Position numbers and translations under genes: made by a program. A model generated the notes under the pieces. The model did not search any database, was not told where the DNA came from, and saw nothing but the letters and a program-made list of their open reading frames with translations. Source: Flavobacterium cheongpyeongense (GTDB lineage: Bacteria > Bacteroidota > Bacteroidia > Flavobacteriales > Flavobacteriaceae). Taken from it: DNA of 64,000 nucleotides. The stretch's first letter is position 1. Every line of letters starts with the position of its first letter. The DNA lies in NCBI RefSeq assembly GCF_003202435.1, contig NZ_QJHK01000017.1, positions 33,966 through 97,965 on the forward strand, in the 5' to 3' direction. Shown here one piece after another: positions 35,138 to 45,500 of this stretch.

Positions 35138-36601
35138 TTAGAAGCTCAGGTTTTTCCAGCCTTCTCTGTAATCGCGTTTTACAAATTGATTTACATCATC
35201 TACATTGGTTACTTTCTTGGCATCATTATCCCAGAGTAATTTAACGGAACGTCCCGGATAAACATCTTCGCCAAGTACTTCTTTGTATAAATCGTATCCT
35301 CTTACAGCAAGATTGGCCATTAATAAAGCTTCTGTTAAAGGACCTGCTATTTCAAATGGTGAACTCAGTTCTTTTTTGCCATAACCTGCAATACATCCTT
35401 CAATCCATTGTTTTTGATGTCCACTGGCACCATCTTTTACGCGTGTATATTTCTCGGTAATTTTTAGGTTTTCATTTCGGCTTAAAGGCAGTAGTCTCGG
35501 ATTTTCACTATAGGTATCACAAAGCATTTTTCCTTTTGTACCAATGAATAAAGTACCGTTTCCGCCATCACCAAAAATTTCATTAGCTCCTAATTCTTCA
35601 GGACGTTCAGGCTGAATACCACCATCCATCCAGTGCAGTTTGATATCGCCTTTTGTTTTATTGGTTTTTGGAAATGTCAATGTCACATGACTTGAAGGTG
35701 GACAGCTCTCCGGGAAATAGCCTCTTTTGAATTCATCAATATAAACCGAGCCAACGCTGCACTGCACATCTTTGGCATATTTTAGATTCAATACTGAGAA
35801 TGGCGCTTCCATCAAATGACATCCCATGTCACCTAATGCGCCAGTTCCATAATCCCACCAGCCACGCCAGTTGAAGGGTACTAATTTGTCTACATAATTT
35901 TTGTAAGGAGCAGTGCCAAGCCATAAATCCCAATCCAGTTCTTTAGGCACTTCAGTTTTTGCGGTTGACCACGGAATTCCCTGCGGCCATACAGGTCTGT
36001 CTGTCCAGACGTAAACCGTATGTACATCACCAATTAAATCAGCATCGTACCATTCTTTTAAAATCCGGGTACCATCATTGGATGATCCCTGATTTCCCAT
36101 TTGTGTGACTACTTTATAACGGGCAGCCGCCTGAGTCATCATGTGTGCTTCATAAATATCGTGTGCCATTGGTTTTTGCACATACACATGTTTGCCCAAC
36201 TGCATGGCTGAAAAGGCCTGAATGGCATGATTATGATCAGGGGTAGAAACAGAGACTGCATCGAAATGTTTATGCTCTTTATCAAACATTTCTCGCCAGT
36301 CCTTGTAGAATTTTGCCTTCGGAAAACCCTTTACACTATCAGCGGCTCTTCTGGTATCCACATCGCATAAATAAGCAATATTAGCGATGCCGCTGTTTTC
36401 AAAAGATGAGATGTCAGATTTTCCTTTTCCGCCAACACCAATACTGGCAATTGTTAATTTGTCACTGGGTGCGACAAACCCTCTTCCCATAACATGCCTT
36501 GGAATAATCATAAAGGCAGCAGTTGCCAGTACGCCTTTTTTTAAAAAATACCTGCGTATATTCGATTCTGGTTCTTTATTTTTATTAAAGTCTTGATCCA
36601 T
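35138..36601 (-). CDS. Tat-exported Gfo/Idh/MocA-family oxidoreductase
   Basis: The 487-aa protein has a twin-arginine signal (NIRRYFLKKGVLATAAFMII), a Rossmann dinucleotide fold (IASIGVGGKGKSD) and the family motif YVQKPMAHDI, with substrate-domain residues such as WWDYGTGALGDMGCHLMEAP. NAD(P)-dependent enzymes in this family oxidise or reduce sugar hydroxyl groups, and the export signal means it acts in the periplasm with a bound cofactor. It lies 7 bases after the cytochrome c gene. Confidence 0.9.
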   Translation of the reverse strand: MDQDFNKNKEPESNIRRYFLKKGVLATAAFMIIPRHVMGRGFVAPSDKLTIASIGVGGKGKSDISSFENSGIANIAYLCDVDTRRAADSVKGFPKAKFYKDWREMFDKEHKHFDAVSVSTPDHNHAIQAFSAMQLGKHVYVQKPMAHDIYEAHMMTQAAARYKVVTQMGNQGSSNDGTRILKEWYDADLIGDVHTVYVWTDRPVWPQGIPWSTAKTEVPKELDWDLWLGTAPYKNYVDKLVPFNWRGWWDYGTGALGDMGCHLMEAPFSVLNLKYAKDVQCSVGSVYIDEFKRGYFPESCPPSSHVTLTFPKTNKTKGDIKLHWMDGGIQPERPEELGANEIFGDGGNGTLFIGTKGKMLCDTYSENPRLLPLSRNENLKITEKYTRVKDGASGHQKQWIEGCIAGYGKKELSSPFEIAGPLTEALLMANLAVRGYDLYKEVLGEDVYPGRSVKLLWDNDAKKVTNVDDVNQFVKRDYREGWKNLSF

Positions 36602-36608
36602 AGATGAT

Positions 36609-36971
36609 TTATTTTTTCAATGACAGGATGTAGATTGCGATCTTTTTTGCCTCGTCTTTTTTTAATCCAGTATGAGCCGACATTGGTATTGCGCCCCATA
36701 CTCCGGAACCTCCTTTTATAATTTTATCTGATAAATATTTGATGTTTTTATCATTCATTGGGTATTTTTTGGCAATATCCAGATAGGAAGGACCAACTAC
36801 TTTTTTATCTATTTTATGACAGGTCGCACAATCTTCTTTTTTTATTAACGCTTCTCCCTCAGAAGGTTTGGTTTGTTTTATAACACTGTATCCTGTTGGG
36901 ATTGATTCATAATTTGAAAAAGAGCATAAAGCACCTAATGTTATCATTGCAACTAAAATTTTAATTTTCAT
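36609..36971 (-). CDS. Periplasmic class I cytochrome c
   Basis: The 120-aa product starts at 36971 (MKIKILVAMITLGALCSFSN), which gives a signal peptide. It binds one haem through CATCH, with a downstream axial methionine in the segment WGAIPMSAHTGL. Electrons from the GMC or Gfo/Idh dehydrogenases likely pass through it to the respiratory chain (inference). Confidence 0.9.
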   Translation of the reverse strand: MKIKILVAMITLGALCSFSNYESIPTGYSVIKQTKPSEGEALIKKEDCATCHKIDKKVVGPSYLDIAKKYPMNDKNIKYLSDKIIKGGSGVWGAIPMSAHTGLKKDEAKKIAIYILSLKK

Positions 36972-36991
36972 AAGGTATTGATTAAACAAAT

Positions 36992-38044
36992 TTATAATCC
37001 TAAATTTTTCCTGTTAAGCTGTGTATTGGTTTCAACTGCAGCAAAATCATCAAAAGCTTTATCGGTCACTTTGATGATATGTTTTTTTATGAATTCTGCT
37101 CCCTCACGGGCACCATCCTCCTGATTTTTTAAACAACATTCCCATTCCATTACAGCCCAGCCTTTGTAATCGTATTGCGCTAGTTTGCTGAAAATGGTTT
37201 TAAAATCAATCTGACCATCGCCGGGTGAACGATAACGTCCTGCACGATTCAGCCAGCTTTGATAACCTCCAAAAGTTCCTTGTTTTCCTGTTGGATTAAA
37301 TTCGGCATCTTTAACATGGAAAGCTTTGATCCGTTCATGGTAAAAATCGATATACTGAATATAATCCAGTTGCTGCAACACAAAATGTGAAGGGTCGTAC
37401 AGAATGCAGGCACGCTCATGATTGTTTACTGCTTTGAGGAACATTTCGTAAGTTTCACCATCAAATAAATCTTCTCCCGGATGAATTTCATAACAAACAT
37501 CGACTCCGTTTTTATCAAATTCATTAAGGATTGGGAGCCAGCGATTCGCCAGTTCTTTGAATCCATCTTCAATTAAACCGGGCGGGCGTTGTGGCCATGG
37601 ATGAAAATATTGCCACAATAATGAACCACTAAAAGTAGCATGTGCATTAAGCCCTAAATTTTGAGAAGCTTTTGCAGCATAATGCAATTGCTGTACTGCC
37701 CATTCTTGTCTTTCCTTTGGGTTACCTCGCAAAGCCTTTGGAGCAAATCCATCAAAAAAGTCATCGTAAGCAGGATGAACAGCAACCAGCTGACCTTGTA
37801 AATGAGTGGAGAGTTCCGATATTTTTAATCCGTATGAGCCAACAATACCGGTAAGTTCATCAGCATAGGTTTTGCTTTCAGCGGCTTTTTGTAAATCAAT
37901 AAAACGTGAATCCAGAGTAGGGATTTGTACTCCTTTAAAATCCAGACTGGCTGCCCATTGGCAAATGCTTTCCAAAGAATTAAAAGGAGCTTTGTCAGAA
38001 ATAAATTGCGCTAAAAAAACCGCAGGTCCTTGCATTGTGGTCAT
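36992..38044 (-). CDS. Sugar phosphate isomerase/epimerase (TIM barrel), 350 aa
   Basis: There is no signal peptide, so it is cytosolic. TIM-barrel motifs are present: FKGVQIPTLDSRF, DVCYEIHPGEDLFDGETYEM (metal Glu and His), CILYDPSHFVLQQLDY, and IKAFHVKDAEFNPTGKQG, plus a late WAVMEWECC. Its unusual insert (LLWQYFHPWPQRPPGLIEDG) is typical of the larger forms seen beside oxidoreductase genes in sugar catabolic clusters. It sits 10 bases after the Gfo/Idh gene. Confidence 0.88.
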   Translation of the reverse strand: MTTMQGPAVFLAQFISDKAPFNSLESICQWAASLDFKGVQIPTLDSRFIDLQKAAESKTYADELTGIVGSYGLKISELSTHLQGQLVAVHPAYDDFFDGFAPKALRGNPKERQEWAVQQLHYAAKASQNLGLNAHATFSGSLLWQYFHPWPQRPPGLIEDGFKELANRWLPILNEFDKNGVDVCYEIHPGEDLFDGETYEMFLKAVNNHERACILYDPSHFVLQQLDYIQYIDFYHERIKAFHVKDAEFNPTGKQGTFGGYQSWLNRAGRYRSPGDGQIDFKTIFSKLAQYDYKGWAVMEWECCLKNQEDGAREGAEFIKKHIIKVTDKAFDDFAAVETNTQLNRKNLGL

Positions 38045-38054
38045 TTGTTGTGAT

Positions 38055-39209
38055 TTAAATTAAAAAATCAGTCCATTTTTGAGATGATTTCCCTGATGCA
38101 ATTACATTTTCTATAAAAGCCATTCCACGTACACCATCTGCTACTGTTGGAAAATCAAGCATGTTTGCTGTTGGTTCTTTTCCTTCTGATTTTGATTGTA
38201 AAGTCAGGGCAAAATTCTTGTATAAATTCCCGAAAGCTTCGAGATATCCTTCCGGATGTCCGCTTGGAATTCGGGTATTGAAGGCTGCAATTGGTGATAG
38301 ATATCCGTTTCCGGTACGATACAATTGAGCAGGAGCGTCTAACCATTTTACGATTAAAGTATTGGGTTCCATTTGATGCCACTCCAGACCTCCTTTTTCT
38401 CCATAAACTTTAATTTTTAAGCTGTTTTCTTCTCCGGCTGCAATTTGGCTTGCTACCAAAATTCCATTGGCACCATTATCAAATTTAAGCAGTACATTTC
38501 CGTCATCATCCAGTCTTCGGTTGGCAACGACTGTATTGATGTCGGCACAAATCTGAGTAATTTTCAATCCTGAAATGTATTCTGCTAAGTGTGCTGCGTG
38601 AGTTCCAATGTCACCCATACAACCGCTTATTCCGCTTTTAGATGGATCTGTCCTCCAGATTGCCTGTTTGTTTCCGACGTTTTCAAAGTCGGTGCTCAGC
38701 CATCCCTGCGGATATTCCACCATTATTTTCCGAATGGCTCCAAAATCATTTTTAGCGACCATTTCCCTTGCCTGTTTTACCATCGGATATCCTGTGTATG
38801 TATGTGTTAGGCATAGATAAAGCCCAGTTTCTTTTACTTTTAGGGCCAATAATTTGGCTTCTGCTAAAGTCAGTGTCATCGGTTTATCCAAAACAACATG
38901 GAAACCATTTTCTAATGCGAGCATAGCAGGAGCAAAGTGAACATGATTGGGTGTTACTATCGAAACAAAATCCATTCTCTCCTCACGAGGTAATTTTGCT
39001 TCGGTCTCAATCATTTGAATGTAGGATGCATAGCATTTGTCATCAGTCAAACCTAATTCTTTACCCGATTCAAGGGATAATTCCGGATTAGAACTAAAAG
39101 CACCACAATGTAATTCAATTAATCCGTCCATGTTAGCTGCAATTCGGTGTACTGCTCCAATAAAAGCATTTTTGCCACCGCCAATCATTCCCATTTTTAA
39201 TTTTCTCAT
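38055..39209 (-). CDS. Gfo/Idh/MocA-family oxidoreductase, cytosolic
   Basis: The 384-aa protein starts MRKLKMGMIGGGKNAFIGAV with a Rossmann-fold GGG/GxxxA motif and no signal peptide. HVVLDKPMTLTLAEAK is the family's KP signature and DIGTHAAHLAEYISGL carries the catalytic-domain His. It probably uses NAD(P)H on a 3-keto or inositol-like sugar. Coordinates abut the TIM-barrel gene downstream (10 bases) and the GMC gene upstream (17 bases). Confidence 0.9.
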   Translation of the reverse strand: MRKLKMGMIGGGKNAFIGAVHRIAANMDGLIELHCGAFSSNPELSLESGKELGLTDDKCYASYIQMIETEAKLPREERMDFVSIVTPNHVHFAPAMLALENGFHVVLDKPMTLTLAEAKLLALKVKETGLYLCLTHTYTGYPMVKQAREMVAKNDFGAIRKIMVEYPQGWLSTDFENVGNKQAIWRTDPSKSGISGCMGDIGTHAAHLAEYISGLKITQICADINTVVANRRLDDDGNVLLKFDNGANGILVASQIAAGEENSLKIKVYGEKGGLEWHQMEPNTLIVKWLDAPAQLYRTGNGYLSPIAAFNTRIPSGHPEGYLEAFGNLYKNFALTLQSKSEGKEPTANMLDFPTVADGVRGMAFIENVIASGKSSQKWTDFLI

Positions 39210-39226
39210 ATTTGAATAATCGTAAT

Positions 39227-40930
39227 CTAGATGTTTTTTTTCTTTAATTCTTTTACAGCATAATCACAAGCTCTGGCAGTTAATGCCATATAGGTCAGCG
39301 AAGGATTTTGACAGGCACTTGAAGGCATGCAGGAACCATCAGTAACAAATACGTTGCTGACTTCGTGCATTTGGTTCCATTTGTTTAACACGGATTCTTT
39401 AGGATCATTCCCCATTCGGGCTGTTCCCATTTCGTGAATAGTCATTCCCGGATAGCAGCCGTTATCGTATGCTTTTACGTTTTTGGCACCAGCAGCTTCA
39501 AGCATTTCAGCAGCATCATACATCATGTCTTCGCGCATTTTGGCTTCATTCTCTTTGTATTCACAGTCGATTGCCAATACAGGCTGTCCCCATTTATCTT
39601 TTTTTGTATTATCGATGTACACTTTATTTTCATAATAAGGAAGCATTTCTCCAAAACCACCTAATCCCATTGTCCATGATTCTGCTGGTCTTGATAATAT
39701 TTCTTTGAAATCACCGCCAAAGTCTAATTCGGCCACTTCTTTGTGCCAATGGCCTCTGCTTGCTGCACCCTGATATCCGAAACCACGTAAATAATCTCTT
39801 TTGTCATCCTTGAAATTTTGGTATCTTGGAATGTAAATACCGTTGGCTCTTCTTCCATAAGTATATTTATCCTCAAAACCTTCAACAGTTCCTTCTGCAC
39901 CACATCTAAAATGGTGGTCCATTAAGTTATGTCCAAGCTGTCCGCTGCCATTACCCAATCCATTTGGATGCGCTTCTGATGTTGAGTTCAGTAAAATAAA
40001 AGTAGAACCTAAAGTTGATCCATTAACAAAAACAATTTTGGCATAAAATTCTATGCTTTCATTAGTCTCGCTATCTATGACCATTACGCCTTTTGCCTTT
40101 TTACTCTCCTTATCGTAAATAATGTGATTGACAATAGAGTAGGGGCGAACCGTTAATTTTTTTGTAGCTATTGCAGCTGGTAAGGTAGAGGACTGTGTGC
40201 TGAAATACGCCCCAAAAGGACATCCTCTGCTGCATAAATTTCGATATTGGCAGTTGCCTCTTCCCAGATGAGGTACGGTAAGGTTTGCACTACGGCCAAT
40301 AGTTAATATTCTGGATTTGTTATAATGTTTTTCAATGCGTTCTTTTACGGATTTTTCAACGCAATTCATATCCATTGGAGGTAAAAACTGACCATCCGGC
40401 AAAAAAGGCCAACCTTCATTATGACCGCTTATTCCGGCAAATTTTTCTACATAATCATACCAGGGAGCAATATCCTTATATCGGATGGGCCAGTCATTGC
40501 CGTGACCATCTTTTATGTTGTCTTCAAAATTGAGATCACTGAAACGATAGCTTTGTCGTCCCCACATTAAGGACTTTCCTCCAACATGAAAACCTCTGTA
40601 CCAATCAAAACGTTTATCTTCTGTATAAGGACATTCCAAATCATTCACCCACCAGCTTTCATTAGCTTGTTGGTAGGGGTAGTCCCTGGTTTGTACCGGA
40701 TGTGTTCTCTTTTGTTCTTCGGTTAATTTTCCGCAATAGGCTATTTCCCAGGGCGCTTTCATTGCCGAATCATAGTCTTTAATGTGTTCTATGTTTTTAC
40801 CACGCTCTAACATCAGGACTTTTAATCCCTTTTGAGTTAATTCTTTTGCAGCCCATCCGCCACTTATCCCTGAACCTATGACAATGGCATCATAAGTATT
40901 TTGTTTCTTTAAGTTGGTATTAATGTTCAC
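39227..40930 (-). CDS. GMC-family FAD sugar dehydrogenase
   Basis: The 567-aa protein has an N-terminal FAD-binding motif (DAIVIGSGISGGWAAKEL), a GMC body and the C-terminal HEMGTARMGNDPKES active-site region, ending with the family's SACQNPSLTYMALTARACDY. No export signal is visible; it may be carried to the periplasm with its small subunit, which has a Tat-like N-terminus. Together they resemble two-subunit gluconate 2-dehydrogenase or glucose 3-dehydrogenase type enzymes. Confidence 0.92.
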   Translation of the reverse strand: MNINTNLKKQNTYDAIVIGSGISGGWAAKELTQKGLKVLMLERGKNIEHIKDYDSAMKAPWEIAYCGKLTEEQKRTHPVQTRDYPYQQANESWWVNDLECPYTEDKRFDWYRGFHVGGKSLMWGRQSYRFSDLNFEDNIKDGHGNDWPIRYKDIAPWYDYVEKFAGISGHNEGWPFLPDGQFLPPMDMNCVEKSVKERIEKHYNKSRILTIGRSANLTVPHLGRGNCQYRNLCSRGCPFGAYFSTQSSTLPAAIATKKLTVRPYSIVNHIIYDKESKKAKGVMVIDSETNESIEFYAKIVFVNGSTLGSTFILLNSTSEAHPNGLGNGSGQLGHNLMDHHFRCGAEGTVEGFEDKYTYGRRANGIYIPRYQNFKDDKRDYLRGFGYQGAASRGHWHKEVAELDFGGDFKEILSRPAESWTMGLGGFGEMLPYYENKVYIDNTKKDKWGQPVLAIDCEYKENEAKMREDMMYDAAEMLEAAGAKNVKAYDNGCYPGMTIHEMGTARMGNDPKESVLNKWNQMHEVSNVFVTDGSCMPSSACQNPSLTYMALTARACDYAVKELKKKNI

Positions 40931-40975
40931 GAATGTCTTTTTTAATAATTAATAAAATAAGTTCAAACGATGCCT

Positions 40976-41545
40976 TTATATTGCCCAGGCTTTCTGTCCG
41001 GGGGTGTAGTCTGCATTTCCATCGTATTTCCCCGGTATAGGTAAATATTCCCTTGCGATGGTACAGCCAATTTCTGAAGAGAAGTATCCTAAAAGTGTTA
41101 AATCTCTGGAAATCAAAAAGAAAGATGGTTCTTTGTTATTGTTGATTGTTTGTTGCTTTAATTCACTCATAAGAAGTTTTTTTTCTTCATTATTAAGGCT
41201 TAGGAATTCTTTTTTGAATTTAGTTTTGCTTAGTGCCAGCATATCTTCATAGCCTTTCTTAAAGATTTGTTGAAGATCCGGAGGGTAACAATCTTTTATA
41301 ACTAATGGGATGAAAGTCCCAACACCTGCAGCTTTTGCTCCGGGAGAGTTTGCCGTAGTAGGTAAAATAATTTCGGCAAATTCAGCAAGAATTTCTTCAT
41401 CTGTGGCTAAAAATGAATAGTTATAATCTTGTTCGGGATTATATACTGTAAAGCTTTCAAATAAAACCCCCATTGTTGTAGCTGAGATTGCTCCACCCAT
41501 TAAATAAGCAATCTTTTTCAGAGCCTCTCTTCTTTCCATTTGCAA
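40976..41545 (-). CDS. Gluconate 2-dehydrogenase subunit 3-like small subunit
   Basis: The 189-aa protein has MERREALKKIAYLMGGAISA as a Tat-like leader, followed by the conserved ATDEEILAEFAEIILPTTAN region and SPGAKAAGVGTFIPLV. This family partners GMC dehydrogenases and is required for their export or maturation. It is the first gene of the ten-gene cluster; the GMC gene follows after 45 bases. Start at 41545 or the second Met is possible. Confidence 0.88.
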   Translation of the reverse strand: MQMERREALKKIAYLMGGAISATTMGVLFESFTVYNPEQDYNYSFLATDEEILAEFAEIILPTTANSPGAKAAGVGTFIPLVIKDCYPPDLQQIFKKGYEDMLALSKTKFKKEFLSLNNEEKKLLMSELKQQTINNNKEPSFFLISRDLTLLGYFSSEIGCTIAREYLPIPGKYDGNADYTPGQKAWAI

Positions 41546-41853
41546 AATATTAAAAATACTATGTAAATATTACGAATGATTTAATTACCAATGCTTTACA
41601 ATGTATGAAAAAAAATAATACATCCGTTACTTTATACCTTAATTATTTGAATGGAATTAATAATTTTTATAGTAAACGCTTTAATGCTGATTGTTAAACG
41701 TATTATTCTTCCTGTTAAGAAGAAACGAAAAATGTAATATGAATGTAACGCATTGGATGTAATTAATTTCTGATACTTTTTTTGTTCTGTTTCTCTACAC
41801 AAAAAACACTTGAACAGACATGGTAGGGATGTTGTTTTTGAGCGAAATAGAAA

Positions 41854-41877
41854 GGAGGCTGTCCGAAAAGTAAGGGG
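41854..41877. mobile_element. Insertion-sequence terminal inverted repeat, one end
   Basis: GGAGGCTGTCCGAAAAGTAA resembles the terminal inverted repeat form GAGGCTGTCTCAAAAGT seen in IS1182-like elements. It lies just outside the 3' end of the transposase remnant at 41910-42164. No matching partner end is found in this window, so the element is truncated. Confidence 0.6.
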
Positions 41878-41908
41878 CTGAAAACATCAATAATTTTCAG
41901 CGTTTTTT
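41877..41908 (+). terminator. Hairpin inside the IS end
   Basis: GCTGAAAA (41877-41884) and TTTTCAGC (41894-41901) form an 8-bp stem followed by GTTTTTT. In the plus direction it would stop outside transcription from entering the element. Confidence 0.6.
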
Positions 41909-41909
41909 A

Positions 41910-42164
41910 TTAACTATATTTCAGTAAAAGCTCTTTGAGAAGATAATGTTTGATTAAATAATCATCGAAATAAAGAAATGCAACAAGTGATTTTACTTTT
42001 CGAGCTGCTTCTTTTGCTTGGGATTTCCAGATTTTAAGTAAGTTGACAGAGATTTTAAAGAATAAGTATTTGATTTGTAAAGTTTTATATAGGTGTTTAA
42101 TGGACTTGAATCGCTTAATTATGTAATTGATTTTTGAGAGTATGTAGCTTGTACTTAATAAAGG
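41910..42164 (-). pseudogene. Transposase remnant, C-terminal 84 codons
   Basis: A frame open from 42164 to the stop TAA (41910-41912) encodes a basic helical tail with SKINYIIKRFKSIKHLYKTL and ending FDDYLIKHYLLKELLLKYS. This, next to an IS-type inverted repeat, is typical of a transposase C-terminus. It has no start and no catalytic DDE region, so the element was cut by deletion upstream. I cannot name the IS family with certainty. Confidence 0.65.
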
Positions 42165-42566
42165 TTAATGATTAAATACCTGCCTAGGGAGGATTCGTTT
42201 TTTCCTTAAAATTTCAACTATAATAGCTTCTCAAAAAATTTCATCGATAGAATACTAATCTTAGTATATCAATTATCTCGATACTTCTACTTTATTATTT
42301 TATACGAATCTTAAATCATTCCTTTGAATCACAAAATTCATAAAATAATCATTATATCAACAAAAGAACATAAAAACATTAAGCCTATTACATAAAACTA
42401 CTTCTGGTAACACAAAATTAATTCTTTTGTTTCTGATGCAAAACACATGATTATTTTAAGGCTGATAAAGTTATATCTGAAAATAAAAATGTAAACAAAT
42501 CAACGTCAGATAAATGTTTCGTTTAAAAAAATAAATGAGCAATAAAGGGTACTGGAAACCTGTTAA
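42165..42566. other. AT-rich gap before the SprA-family gene
   Basis: No open frame or terminator is visible in these 402 bases. Together with 41546-41853, which is also empty, the whole 1.02-kb gap 41546-42566 holds only the IS remnant. No clear TAnnTTTG box is found before the SprA-family gene. Confidence 0.6.
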
Positions 42567-45500
42567 ATGCAAAAAAAAATATTTTTTATTTTCATGTTTC
42601 TCTATGCTTTTGTATCGCGCGCTCAAATCAATCAAGTGGCGCAGGATACTGTAAAAAGCGGCTATGATATTGGGAAAATTCAAATAGCAAATCCCAAAAG
42701 TATCTTGTCATCCTACACTTATGACCCAATTACAAATAACTATGTTTATACGGACTCTGTAGCTGATTTTTCGATTAATTACCCGCTATTTTTAACGCCT
42801 GCTGAATACGAGTATTTGATTTTGAAGGAATCGAGACGAAATTATTTTAGAAAAAAAACAGATGCCATTGAAGCTAAAAAAAACGGTTCTGAAGCTGCTA
42901 AAAAAGATTTACTGCCAAGATATTATATCAATTCAGGACTTTTTGAATCTATTTTTGGAAGTAATACCATTGATATAAAACCCACGGGATCTGTAGAAAT
43001 GGATTTGGGATTATTGTATTCCAAGCAAGATAATCCCGCATTATCATCAAAAAACAGATCCAGTCTTACTTTCGATTTCGATCAGCGCATCAGTATGGCT
43101 TTGGTTGGAAAAGTGGGAACCAGATTGAGCGTAAATGTGAATTACGATACCCAGTCTACATTTGCTTTTCAAAATTTATTCAAATTAGCCTACACTCCGG
43201 ATGAAGATGATATTATTCAGAACATCGAAGTCGGAAATGTCAGCATGCCTTTGAACAGTACTTTGATCACAGGCGCACAAAGTTTATTTGGTGTAAAAAC
43301 CCAATTGCAATTTGGAAAAACTACTGTTACAGGGGTTTTCTCGCAGCAAAAATCAGAAACCAAAACGGTAAGTGCAGAGGGCAGTGGAACGGTTCAGGAA
43401 TTTAATATGTATGCGCTGGATTATGACAGCAACAGACACTTTTTTTTATCGCAGTATTTTAGGAACAAATATGATGCTTCTCTTAAAAATTATCCTTTAA
43501 TTGATAGCCGAATCCAGATTTCAAGAATAGAAGTCTGGGTGACCAATAAAAAAAGTCAGGTAAGTACAACGGCTAATAATTTAAGAAACATTGTTGCTAT
43601 TCAGGATTTGGGAGAATCGCAATTGTCTGGTCTTACAGACAATCAGGTTGTGGTTTTAAATCCATCAACAGGAATGTTTAATAATGCCCCTGATTCTCCT
43701 CCAGATAACTCCAATAATGATTATGACCCGACACAAATTAAATCCGGAAGCGGTTTGTTGAATACTACTATACGCAAAATAGCTACCACAGCTTCTGGAT
43801 TTAATGTGACAGTAAATGAAGGTCAGGATTATTCAAAACTTGAAAATGCCAGAAAATTAAGTTCGACAGAGTATACGCTGAATAAGCAGCTGGGATATAT
43901 TTCTCTAGTGCAGAAATTGGCTAATGATGAAATACTTGCAGTTGCTTATCAATATACCTCTGGCGATCAGGTTTATCAGGTTGGAGAATTTGCCGGTGAC
44001 GGCGTTGACGCAACGGTTGTGACCAACTCAGAAACCGTAACCACACAAAGTTTGGTGCTAAAAATGTTAAAAAGCAGTTTGGTTAATTTGAAAAATCCGG
44101 TTTGGAATTTGATGATGAAAAATATTTATCAAATTCCAAATGCTTATCAGTTGAGTCAGGAAGATTTTAAATTTAACATTTTTTATTCTAATCCATCTCC
44201 CTTAAATTATATTTCGCCGGTAACGTCATTTCTTCCCAATCCAACAGATGAAAATAAAGTAGCAGAAACACCATTGCTGAAAGTTTTTAATCTGGACAGA
44301 CTAAATTCTACCAACGATCCGCAGGACGGCGGTGACGGTTTCTTCGATTATGTTTCGGGAATCACAATGGATACAGCAAATGGGAGAATTATTTTCACAA
44401 CAAAAGAACCTTTTGGAGAATTGATTTTCAAAAAATTAGCAACAAATACGTCTGAAGATTATAACGATACAGCTTCGTACAATGCGAACCAAAAAAAATA
44501 TGTTTTTAGAAGTTTATATAACAATACGCAAACAGGTGCTTTGCAGGACAGTGACAAAAACAAATATTTATTAAAAGGTAAATACAAATCTTCAGGATCA
44601 GACGGAATTTCTATTGGGTCAACCAATATCGCAAACGGCTCTGTAGTTGTTACGGCTGATGGAAGAATTTTGACCGAAGGAATCGATTACAGCGTAGATT
44701 ATCAATTAGGAAAAGTTCATATTTTAGATGCTGCGCTTTTGGCTTCTAACGCCAGTATTACGGTAACATTAGAAAATAATTCGGTTTTTGGACAGCAGAC
44801 CAAAAATTTTCTCGGTTTAAATATTGACCATAAAATATCCGATCAATTTACTATTGGTGCCACATATTTAAAATATACCGAAAAACCTCTAACTCAAAAA
44901 TCAGTTTACGGACAGGAGTCTGTAGATAATACCATTTTTGGGTTGAACACTAATTTTTCGAGTGAAGTTCCTTTTTTTACCAGATTGGTTAATAAACTTC
45001 CTAATATTGATACGGATATTCCGTCGAATATTTCGGTTCGTGGAGAAGTTGCCTTTCTAAAACCAAATACAGCAAAAGCAAGTGATTTTGAAGGAGAATC
45101 GACTATTTATGTAGATGATTTTGAGAGTGCCGCTTCCACTATAGATCTAAGATCGGCTTATGCGTGGAGTTTGTCATCAACTCCAGGAAGTAATACTTCG
45201 AGTGCTTATAATTTCAATGAAAGTGCCACAGATTTAAGTTACGGTTTTAAAAGAGCAAAATTAGCCTGGTACACGATTGATCCCGTTTTTTATACTTCTA
45301 AACCTTCGGGGATTTCAAATGATGATCTTTCGTTGAATTCTACGAGAAGAATTTACGAAGAAGAATTATATCCAAATGTTGAAACCGAAACGGGACAGGC
45401 TCTTGTTGTGAGTACTTTAGATTTGAGTTATTACCCTTCTGAACGAGGACCTTATAATAATGAACCTGATTTTTCCAATAATCCCAAAGATAATTTTGGA

